DNA from: Desulfuromonadales bacterium
GTDB lineage: Bacteria; Desulfobacterota; Desulfuromonadia; Desulfuromonadales; JACZKF01
Assembly: GCA_014860175.1 (NCBI GenBank)
Contig: JACZKF010000340.1
Coordinates: 1 to 21,598 of the forward strand
DNA length: 21,598 nucleotides
Direction: 5' to 3'
The translations under genes and the position numbers were made by a program. The notes beneath the pieces were generated by a model. That model worked only from the letters and a program-made list of their open reading frames with translations. It searched no databases and was not told the DNA's origin. The number at the start of each line of letters is the position of its first letter. Within the stretch, counting starts at the first letter, position 1. Shown one piece after another: positions 16,021 through 21,598 of the stretch.

Positions 16021-16821
16021 TCAATAGAGGTGATAAAGGAAGTTGAATAGGGCGTCGACGAGAATGATAAGTAGCAGGGCGATGACGAACGAAGAGGTCG
16101 CCCCTTTCTCCACCGCATCGGGGCCCCCCATGCGCAGCCCCTGGAAGCAGCCGATCAGCCCGACCAGTCCGGAAAAGATCACCATCTTGGCCAGTCCGAA
16201 GAGGAGAAAACCGGTACTCATGGCGTCCATCGCCCCATGGAGATAACCGAAGAGAGAAAGCTGTGGAATCCAGAGGGTGACGACCATCCCTCCGAGAATG
16301 GAGGCGGCGGTGGTGATCATTGCGAGGAGGGGGCCGGCCAGCATAAGGGCGAGTACCCGTGGCAGTACCAGGTCGTCCACCGGATTTCTCCCCCTCGCCT
16401 GCAGTGCGTCGATTTCTCCCCGGCTCTTCATGGTGGCGATGGTTGTGACGAAGGCGATCCCCGATCGGCCCGCCAGAAGAATGGCGGTGAGCAGCGGCCC
16501 GATCTCCTGCATGGTGACGATGGTCACCACCTGGGCGATCCTCGCCTCGGCGCCGAAGAGGGCCATGGTCACCATCGCCTGGATGCCGAGGACGAAACCC
16601 ATCAGAAGGGAGAGGCAGGCCAGCAGAACCATGGCATCGGCCCCCGCCCTTTGAACCTGAGCAAGAATTTCCTTCAGTCGCAGGCGGCGAGGCCGCCGCA
16701 CTCCCGCGCCCGCTGCCAGAAGGAAACTGCCGGTGAAAATCGTCATGGCGCGGGCGCCGTCCAAAACATCTCGTGTCCGCAGGCCAAGGCGTGTCACGGG
16801 GTCGGCATTCTGCCCTTTCAT
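16021..16821 (-). CDS. mlaE: MlaE-family ABC transporter permease
   Basis: 266 residues, the usual MlaE length, with about five to six membrane segments. Family hallmarks are present: MGFVLGIQAMVTMALFGAE, IGPLLTAILLAGRSGIAFV, TMKSRGEIDAL and PRVLALMLAGPLL. It forms the inner-membrane channel of a retrograde or anterograde phospholipid transport complex with an MCE protein and an ATPase. ATG 16821 follows GGAG with 8 nt spacing; an earlier GTG at 16848 would lengthen it by nine residues. Downstream come MCE and lipoprotein genes. The ATPase partner (MlaF) is not beside it. Confidence 0.93.
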   Translation of the reverse strand: MKGQNADPVTRLGLRTRDVLDGARAMTIFTGSFLLAAGAGVRRPRRLRLKEILAQVQRAGADAMVLLACLSLLMGFVLGIQAMVTMALFGAEARIAQVVTIVTMQEIGPLLTAILLAGRSGIAFVTTIATMKSRGEIDALQARGRNPVDDLVLPRVLALMLAGPLLAMITTAASILGGMVVTLWIPQLSLFGYLHGAMDAMSTGFLLFGLAKMVIFSGLVGLIGCFQGLRMGGPDAVEKGATSSFVIALLLIILVDALFNFLYHLY

Positions 16822-16866
16822 TCGGTATTCTCCGCCTGTGGTCGTCACGTTCCCTGACTCAAGAGG

Positions 16867-16894
16867 AGTATAAAAAAAGTTGTACCAGGGTCAA
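16867..16894 (-). promoter_or_regulatory. Predicted sigma70-type promoter of the mlaE operon
   Basis: Minus strand: TTGACC (16889-16894, 5 of 6), 16-nt spacer, TATACT (16867-16872, 5 of 6). The predicted transcription start is near 16860, about 40 nt before ATG 16821. The -35 box overlaps the TGA stop of a fragmentary coding tail (16891-16974). Confidence 0.6.
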
Positions 16895-16974
16895 GAAGGA
16901 TAATCGGGCGGGAGCCACTGGTCTTCGGTCAGCAGCTCAGCGATGCGGAGGTGGTGGAGGTCGAGGGGGTTCAA
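16891..16974 (-). pseudogene. Coding-like tail fragment upstream of mlaE
   Basis: On the minus strand 27 codons run from TTG (16974) to TGA (16891), with G or C at most third positions, as in real genes of this window. The peptide contains PLDLHHLRIAELLTEDQW. The frame continues only a few codons into the palindromic repeat and has no ribosome site. It looks like the 3' end of a gene whose 5' part has been lost. I do not recognise the family. Confidence 0.4.
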
Positions 16975-16985
16975 GGCAACTTCTG

Positions 16986-17104
16986 TCTCACGCAACGACG
17001 CGACGACGCGACGAAGATCTCAGATCAAAAATACAATCCAAAACCAAATACTTGGATTCGCTTTGGATTTGCATTTCGTTGCGTCGTTGCGTCGTCGCGT
17101 GAGA
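16986..17104. repeat. Large palindromic repeat, left copy
   Basis: Arms of about 30 nt (16986-17015 and 17075-17104), built from CGACG/CGTCG units, pair with about three mismatches. Inside, AATCCAAA and TTTGGATT extend the potential hairpin. No protein is encoded. It resembles dispersed intergenic hairpin elements. Confidence 0.8.
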
Positions 17105-17149
17105 ATGGAATTTCGTGTCGGGTGATCGTCCAGCGCTGCCTCAGTCCAA

Positions 17150-17243
17150 GCTCCCCTAATTCACGATATGCCAGCGGTCGGTGTAGTCGATCCGCAGTTC
17201 GAAGGGGGGCATGCGGCCGAAGCCGAAGGTGATGCGCGGAAGT
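17150..17243 (-). pseudogene. Truncated duplicate of cytochrome c 3' end
   Basis: Minus-strand translation gives FGFGRMPPFELRIDYTDRWH and then IVN, identical in protein to the C-terminal part of the cytochrome at 21377-21598. A 3-nt deletion then spans two codons (TAC ATG becomes TAG) and creates a premature stop at 17158-17160. The heme-binding CxxCH region is absent. It cannot make a working cytochrome. Confidence 0.8.
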
Positions 17244-17248
17244 AGGGG

Positions 17249-17288
17249 CCGATACTCTCTTGCCGAGACATTATCAGGAGAGTATCGG
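17249..17288. repeat. 11-bp perfect inverted repeat
   Basis: CCGATACTCTC (17249-17259) and GAGAGTATCGG (17278-17288) are separated by 18 nt. It lies at the edge of the left direct repeat and before the adhesin-operon terminator. It could be a hairpin, a binding site or a recombination scar. Confidence 0.7.
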
Positions 17289-17304
17289 ACCTCATTGACG
17301 GCCC

Positions 17305-17344
17305 AAAAAAACAGCGGCCGTACCCTTTATGGATCCGGCCGCTG
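17305..17344 (-). terminator. Strong intrinsic terminator of the adhesin-lipoprotein operon
   Basis: Minus strand: a perfect 9-bp GC-rich stem CAGCGGCCG/CGGCCGCTG (17336-17344 with 17312-17320) with a 15-nt loop is followed by seven T. It lies 37 nt after the lipoprotein stop. Confidence 0.85.
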
Positions 17345-17381
17345 CCCCCCCTGCCCTTTGATGTCATTTCAAATCAAGCGA

Positions 17382-17669
17382 TTACCTTTGCAGGTCGGCG
17401 GCGCCAACCACCAACGTTGCACTCCCCGCCAGCAAGGTGACGTATTTCTTGTCATCCGCATAAACATGGCGTACGACAATGCGCGTCTCTTCATCCTCGG
17501 GTACCAGCATATCACCGGCGCCGACCGCGTATTCCTGGTCGAGCACCATGGCGATGCCTTGCGGCTCTTCGTCAATGACGGCGGGATCGCTGCTGTTTCC
17601 ACTGCAACCGGCAACCAGCAGAAGGAGTATCGACGCCGAAGCCAACATCAACAAATTGTGTATTTTCAT
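17382..17669 (-). CDS. Small putative lipoprotein of unknown function
   Basis: 95 residues. The N-terminus MKIHNLLMLASASILLLLVAGC is a clear lipoprotein signal with the LVAG-C lipobox at Cys22. The mature part (~73 residues) is acidic early (DEEPQ, PEDEETR) and then has a beta-like end (YVTLLAGSATLVVGAADLQ). I recognise no family. ATG 17669 has GGAG 9 nt upstream. It starts 14 nt after the stop of the large secreted protein and ends before a strong terminator, so it is the second gene of that operon and may help anchor or secrete the large protein. That role is inferred from position only. Confidence 0.82.
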   Translation of the reverse strand: MKIHNLLMLASASILLLLVAGCSGNSSDPAVIDEEPQGIAMVLDQEYAVGAGDMLVPEDEETRIVVRHVYADDKKYVTLLAGSATLVVGAADLQR

Positions 17670-17683
17670 GGTGAATCTCCCCA

Positions 17684-20659
17684 TCAAAAATGCAGTTCGC
17701 GGGTGACCCGGGTCTCGATGCGGATCTGCAGACCTTCTTCGGCATCCTCTTCGATGACGATCTCGTTGCCCGCTTCGAAGGCGTCTTCCTCCAAAGCCAG
17801 AGTCGATGAGACTTTCTCCCAACCGCCGCCATTGTCCATTTCGAACCAGGTGCGGCTTTCGCCGCCGGCGTCGGTCGCCGCAACCGCACGCACCTCACTG
17901 GTGCCTGCGCGCGTCACCGCCATCCAGCGGTCCTGAATGCCTTCAATGCTCGTCGTTTCCTCATCGGCCACGGTGCTTTGCACGCGGGTCGTCGGGGCTT
18001 CGGCCCCGTCGGGTGTCAGAACGTAGCCGGATGTGATCTCCCCGCCGACCTCGACGATTTGAACCTGCGTAGCGCCGAAGACGAAATATTTCTGCCAACT
18101 CAGATAGGGCGCGGTGGCGCCTTCGATGATGTTCCAGGTGGCGTCGAAATCCCAATTGGTGAAGGTTTCTTCCTGCTGGAGTTCGGCAGTGGTTTTTGCC
18201 TCCCCTTTACCGGTGTCAGACTGGCCGGTGGCGGTGCTGTCGTAGTAGGAAGCGGTCAGGCCGCCGGCAATGTTGATGCCGATCAGCCCGCCGACATCAC
18301 TGGTGGTGCCAACCACGCTACCCGCGGCGTAGCTGTTGGCTACGCTGCTGTCCGACGTCTGTCGACCGATCAGGCCGCCGACCTGGTCGATGCCGGTGAC
18401 GCTGCCGGTGGCAAAGGTGTTGGTGATGGTCGAGCCGCTGTCGGAGGACCCGACCAGCCCGCCATAATTGGTGATACCGTTGGTCGTGGGCGTTACATTT
18501 CCGGTGGCGTAGGCGTTGGAGATCGAACTTCTGCCGTTGTGTCCGACCAGACCACCGACGGTGTCTCTGCCGACGACATCGCCTGCGGCAAAAGATCTCT
18601 CAAGGGTCGAATCCCAGAGAGTGCCGAGCAAGCCGCCGGTTCGAAGGGGAAATGCCGAGGCGGTCACGGAACCCCATGCTGAACAATCAACGATGGACGA
18701 GCCGTTCTGCACGTTGCCCACCAGGCCGCCGAGATCGGATCCGCCACCATAGGTCGTACTCCCCCCCGAGACCGGCACGTTGGCGCTGGAGGACCCAATG
18801 TCGGCGAATTTGATTCTGCCTGCCAGACCGCCGACCTCATTGGCGGTACCGACCACCGTACCTTTGACATGGACTCCAGTAATCGAGCCTGGTTCAAGAT
18901 TGCCGACCAGACCGCCCACCCTGGATTTGCCAATCACCTCGGCCTGCAGACTCAGGTTGGCAAATGCAGCGTTGCTTGCGTCGCCGAACAGTCCGACGTG
19001 GTCCTGGTCGGGACGGTTGATGAACAGATTGGCGATGGTATGGCCATTGCCGTCGAGGCTTCCAGCAAACGGCACATCCGCATCACCGATGGGCTCCCAG
19101 CCTTCGCCATCGCTGTACTCCGACAGGTCGATATCCGCAATCAGGATGAAGTGCTTGTCGGGATAGCCACGCACGGCGCCAAGCTGCTCAGCCGTGGCGA
19201 TCTGATAGGGATGCAACTCGCTGCCGTCGCCTCCGGCAAAGACCACAGGCGTTGCCTCAAATGCGCCCATATCGAAGCCGGCGCCAAGCGGCCGCGCTCT
19301 TCCGAAAATATCTTCAAAAACCACGGCCTCATCAGCCGATATGACGTCGATGGCCGGACTGCCTTCCGCAAGGACATAGGTGCTGATCTGCGGGAAGCCA
19401 TCCAGATGGGCTGGGGCCTCACTCAAGCTTGGCGGTTTGGTATTGATGCCTCCGCGCTCCACTGAAAAATAACAAGAGGCATCACTGCTAAAGTTATAAC
19501 CATAAGGCGCATCAGGATAGTTGAAATAAGAGTCATTCAAGTCGGCATTGTGCCGACTGGTATCTCCAAGCTGGTAGCAATTTTCCATGAGGTCTGGATC
19601 ATTCAGGTATTGCCTGTTCTCTGCCAGAATAGATCCAAATATATCAAAAGAGGGAGCTCCATTGCCAACAACGCCACGTCCTTCATTGTAGACAATGGTA
19701 CAATGAATCAATTGCGCGCGACTTCCTTGATGAAGAGCGACACCTCCGCCATAATCGGCCCTGTTACGAGAGATCGTAACATTTGACAGGGTCAGATTTC
19801 CTCCAATGGGTGGATCATACGCATAATATTTACCATTGCCTGCGTTATCGATACCGCCGCCAGAAAAAACAGCTGTATTTTCATCGATCGTAGATTTGGA
19901 AATGTTGATCTCAGCGCTACTGGTAACAGCATTATAAATTCCACCACCTGATCCATAGAAGGATGTTGGATCTTCTGGGTTTATTGGTGACCGAGCATTA
20001 TTGCTGGCAATACGAACCATTACACCTTTAAGGTTGCCATAGTTAGAGATCCCGCCACCATAGGTCGCCACATTTCCGGCAATTAGAACACGGTCAAGAT
20101 AGAGACTGCCTTCATTCAAAACACCCCCACCTTGTGCCCCAAGACCCGCTCCTTCCGCAACGCCCCCTTGAACAACCAGGTTTCGCAATGAAAGCTGGGC
20201 ACCCGGAGTGACATGCAGAACGCGATCAATACCATCGGCATCAATGATGGTGGCGCTGCCTTCGCCGACAATGATCGCCTGGGTTCGCAGATCAAGATCA
20301 CCCGTTGCCGCCTCATCTTCACCTCTGCCGTCAATATACAGCACATAGCTGCCCGCCGGCAGGACCATGACAAAGTCCTCTCCGTCTGGATCAAAATCAA
20401 TACCCGGCGCCGGCGCCCACTGATTCATTTCCATGATGGCGGCCCGCAAAGTGCAGTTACCGGATACGTCGGCACAGAGACCGTCCCCAGGGTTGGTGTC
20501 GGGCGAATCAGCGGTGCTATTGACCAGAAATGAGATATGGTCGGCCGCCTGTGCTGATGCAGAAATGATGAACATGCCTAACAGCAATCCGGCTACAAGC
20601 CCCAGTCGCAATACAATGTGCAAATATGATTTGCACCATACCTTTTCCGCCACGCGCAT
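17684..20659 (-). CDS. Large secreted beta-helix / GLUG-repeat surface protein
   Basis: 991 residues. A signal peptide occupies ~1-39 (LGLVAGLLLGMFIISASAQA). Residues ~42-78 carry a CSLREAI-like motif (NCTLRAAIMEMN). A right-handed beta-helix of repeats follows to ~345 (GGGI, GGGV and SGGGID turns). At ~430-470 is a SPAID...GRARPLGAGFDMGAFE segment typical of polymorphic-outer-membrane-like proteins. GLUG-type repeats (VGGLVG, GGLIG) occupy ~550-800, about eight copies. The final ~190 residues are not recognised. This suggests an extracellular or surface-attached adhesin-like protein; attachment route unknown. No LPxTG or autotransporter barrel is seen. ATG 20659 follows AAGGA with 8 nt spacing. 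The 5' third is more AT-rich than the neighbours by eye. It is followed by the small lipoprotein gene. Confidence 0.85.
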   Translation of the reverse strand: MRVAEKVWCKSYLHIVLRLGLVAGLLLGMFIISASAQAADHISFLVNSTADSPDTNPGDGLCADVSGNCTLRAAIMEMNQWAPAPGIDFDPDGEDFVMVLPAGSYVLYIDGRGEDEAATGDLDLRTQAIIVGEGSATIIDADGIDRVLHVTPGAQLSLRNLVVQGGVAEGAGLGAQGGGVLNEGSLYLDRVLIAGNVATYGGGISNYGNLKGVMVRIASNNARSPINPEDPTSFYGSGGGIYNAVTSSAEINISKSTIDENTAVFSGGGIDNAGNGKYYAYDPPIGGNLTLSNVTISRNRADYGGGVALHQGSRAQLIHCTIVYNEGRGVVGNGAPSFDIFGSILAENRQYLNDPDLMENCYQLGDTSRHNADLNDSYFNYPDAPYGYNFSSDASCYFSVERGGINTKPPSLSEAPAHLDGFPQISTYVLAEGSPAIDVISADEAVVFEDIFGRARPLGAGFDMGAFEATPVVFAGGDGSELHPYQIATAEQLGAVRGYPDKHFILIADIDLSEYSDGEGWEPIGDADVPFAGSLDGNGHTIANLFINRPDQDHVGLFGDASNAAFANLSLQAEVIGKSRVGGLVGNLEPGSITGVHVKGTVVGTANEVGGLAGRIKFADIGSSSANVPVSGGSTTYGGGSDLGGLVGNVQNGSSIVDCSAWGSVTASAFPLRTGGLLGTLWDSTLERSFAAGDVVGRDTVGGLVGHNGRSSISNAYATGNVTPTTNGITNYGGLVGSSDSGSTITNTFATGSVTGIDQVGGLIGRQTSDSSVANSYAAGSVVGTTSDVGGLIGINIAGGLTASYYDSTATGQSDTGKGEAKTTAELQQEETFTNWDFDATWNIIEGATAPYLSWQKYFVFGATQVQIVEVGGEITSGYVLTPDGAEAPTTRVQSTVADEETTSIEGIQDRWMAVTRAGTSEVRAVAATDAGGESRTWFEMDNGGGWEKVSSTLALEEDAFEAGNEIVIEEDAEEGLQIRIETRVTRELHF

Positions 20660-20822
20660 TTTTTCATCCTTCCCCAGTGAATAGTCGAATCAGAACAACG
20701 GCTTTTCTTAATCAAATCCTGTTGCTGCCAATCCGGTCTGATTCGGCGAGCTGTTGCTGGGCAGTTTCGGTTTGGGCTCGCCCAACCCCATGTGCATTCG
20801 ACTTTTATCTTTTTTCCCGCAA

Positions 20823-20843
20823 ACAAAAAAGTCGACTTTTTGT
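20823..20843. promoter_or_regulatory. A/T-rich palindrome, possible operator
   Basis: AAAAAGTCGACTTTTT (20826-20841) is a perfect 16-bp palindrome, extended to ACA/TGT on both sides with one extra A. It lies about 165 nt before the secreted-protein start. A binding site is plausible but unproven. Confidence 0.35.
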
Positions 20844-20972
20844 AAACTCTGGCCGTTTTATGGTCTTTTTTGGAAAAACTAACCAGGGAAGCAGCCTCTC
20901 CTGCCTCATAGTCGGCAATCAAGCCATCACGTCGGAATTCGTGGCCGCCCCCCGCGAAAACGGCAAAGAACA

Positions 20973-20996
20973 AGGGCGGCCCACAAGAGCCGCCCT
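20973..20996 (-). terminator. Hairpin downstream of the cytochrome locus
   Basis: A perfect 8-bp stem AGGGCGGC/GCCGCCCT with an 8-nt loop. On the minus strand it is followed by TTGTTCTTT, and on the plus strand by TGCCTTTATT. It lies about 55 nt beyond the TGA at 21051, so it probably ends minus-strand transcripts coming from the cytochrome side. Confidence 0.6.
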
Positions 20997-21050
20997 GCCT
21001 TTATTCATCGAAAAGAGATAGATTTATTTTTCAGGCTTGCGCGGTCGCCC

Positions 21051-21230
21051 TCAGTCACCCAGCTCGATCCGCTCTTTCAGCCTCTCCGCAATCTCTCGAG
21101 GCGAGCTCCGGACACCCTCGCCTCACCACAACAGAAACACTACCGCGCGGATACCAACATGCCAAGCCTGACCCGAATTGTTCACCCAGTCGAGGGGGCC
21201 GCGATGCTCGGCTTCAAGGCAACTTCTGTC
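21051..21230 (-). pseudogene. Coding-like fragment with an in-frame TGA
   Basis: Minus strand, one frame: 35 codons (21230-21126, containing PLDWVNNSGQAWHVGIRAVV), a TGA at 21123-21125, then 23 codons (ending PREIAERLKERIELGD) to a second TGA at 21051. The last part has a helical, charged pattern like a real C-terminus. A terminator-like hairpin follows. The upstream side enters the palindromic repeat and meets a stop. I do not recognise the family. A decayed gene is the simplest reading. Confidence 0.35.
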
Positions 21231-21483
21231 TCACGCAACAACGCGACGACGGGACGAAGATCTCAGATCAAAAATCCAATCCCAAACCAAAGACTTGGTT
21301 CACTTTGGGTTTTATTTCGTTGCGTCGTTGCGTCGTGAGAATAGAATTTCGTGTCTGGTGATGGTCCGGCGCTGCCTCAGTCCAAGCTCCCCATGTAATT
21401 CACGATATGCCAGCGGTCGGTATAGTCGATCCGCAGCTCGAAGGGGGGCATGCGGCCGAAGCCGAAGGTGATGCGCTGGAAGA
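21213..21483 (-). repeat. Direct repeat, right copy (palindrome + intact cytochrome 3' end)
   Basis: The partner of 16970-17243 in the same orientation. It includes the palindrome and the last ~35 codons of the cytochrome c gene, here without the premature stop. Confidence 0.9.
21228..21340. repeat. Large palindromic repeat, right copy
   Basis: The same palindrome as at 16986-17104, with arms near 21228-21257 and 21316-21340. The right arm is about 5 nt shorter and there are more mismatches. It sits 36 nt after the cytochrome stop. Confidence 0.75.
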
Positions 21484-21598
21484 GGTCGCTGTCGCTCAGT
21501 TGCCGGATTCGGGGGTCGTGCAGGTTCGGCGGGGGGGGCTGCATCCGTTCGCCGACCTTGCCGGGAAGGTCGCGGTCGCCGTGGCAGAGGAGGCAGTT
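21377..21598 (-). CDS. C-type cytochrome, C-terminal part (cut by window edge)
   Basis: 73 residues are visible to the TGA at 21377. The heme-attachment motif C-L-L-C-H is at the very start of the visible part. A distal Met ligand probably lies in GRMPPFE, and the ending DRWHIVNYMGSLD is typical of class I monoheme cytochromes (DRWxIVxYxxxL). It would be an electron carrier in the periplasm or attached to a membrane complex; the N-terminus and signal peptide are outside the window. Cytochromes of this shape occur beside menaquinol-oxidising complexes such as alternative complex III, but nothing visible decides that. Its 3' end is duplicated at 17150-17243. Confidence 0.88.
   Translation of the reverse strand, partial: NCLLCHGDRDLPGKVGERMQPPPPNLHDPRIRQLSDSDLFQRITFGFGRMPPFELRIDYTDRWHIVNYMGSLD

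Larger units (their letters stand above)
16970..17243 (-). repeat. Direct repeat, left copy (palindrome + decayed cytochrome 3' end)
   Basis: This segment is closely similar to 21213-21483, in the same orientation. It contains the large palindrome (16986-17104) and the last codons of a cytochrome c gene. Small insertions and deletions separate the copies. Similarity stops near 17243, just before an unrelated inverted repeat. Confidence 0.9.
20660..21050. other. AT-richer upstream region of the secreted-protein operon
   Basis: This gap precedes the secreted-protein gene and should hold its promoter, but no good -35/-10 pair stands out. It contains an A/T-rich palindrome around 20823-20843 and a terminator-like hairpin at 20973-20996. 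Open frames here do not resemble known proteins, and I see no recognisable riboswitch. Confidence 0.5.

Noticed and set aside
14942..16027. 361-residue plus-strand frame opposite the MCE gene
   Set aside because: The minus-strand MCE reading has a membrane segment and family motifs. The plus frame has none.
20660..20960. Possible c-di-GMP riboswitch before the secreted-protein gene
   Set aside because: I looked for the conserved GGCAAACC-type and CGCAAAGCC-type segments on the minus strand and did not find them.

Overview
This 21.6-kb window is GC-rich bacterial DNA, probably from a Gram-negative of the Desulfuromonadales/Geobacterales type. That placement is an inference from several traits together: a zinc-type S4, a monoheme cytochrome c, Mla/MCE outer-membrane lipid genes, PAS-rich sensor kinases, and a nuclease-helicase of the DinG/XPD superfamily. 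No tRNA, rRNA, CRISPR array, transposase or integrase was recognised.

Layout from left to right. (1) Positions 1-1288, minus strand: yacG, queD and queE. The last two are 7-deazaguanine (queuosine precursor) genes, and queE runs off the left edge. (2) Positions 1405-4204, minus strand: a nucleotidyltransferase-fold protein, a 67-residue peptide with a twin-arginine-like leader and its own promoter, and a PqqD-like/HPr-kinase-like fusion protein. Together these look like a small peptide-modification system and are the best candidate in the window for something under-described. (3) Positions 4415-7430, plus strand: a solitary ribosomal protein S4 gene with a TTG start, followed by a fused RecB-like nuclease and XPD/DinG-like Fe-S helicase. 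(4) Positions 7471-11306, minus strand: a cytosolic PAS-PAS hybrid histidine kinase with receiver and HPt domains, overlapping a receiver-EAL protein (a c-di-GMP phosphodiesterase). (5) Positions 11862-14222, plus strand: a four-PAS histidine kinase whose third and fourth PAS units are a recent 384-bp tandem duplication. (6) Positions 14347-16821, minus strand: mlaE, an MCE (MlaD-like) gene and an auxiliary lipoprotein gene behind a good sigma70-type promoter, with no ATPase gene beside them.

(7) Positions 16970-21598 are an accessory-looking patch. An approximately 1000-residue secreted GLUG/beta-helix protein and a small lipoprotein form an operon ending in a strong terminator. This unit is flanked by two directly repeated segments of about 270 bp. 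Each repeat holds the 3' end of a cytochrome c gene plus a large palindrome. The right copy belongs to the real cytochrome gene, which runs off the right edge. The left copy is a decayed fragment with a premature stop. Two further fragments that look like coding tails lie next to the palindromes, so the patch has been rearranged.

Functional themes: envelope and surface biology (Mla transport, secreted beta-helix protein, lipoproteins), phosphorelay and c-di-GMP signalling, and a putative ribosomally made peptide with dedicated kinase-like and nucleotidyltransferase-like enzymes. Coding calls rest on visible motifs. Start choices, promoters and terminators are by eye.
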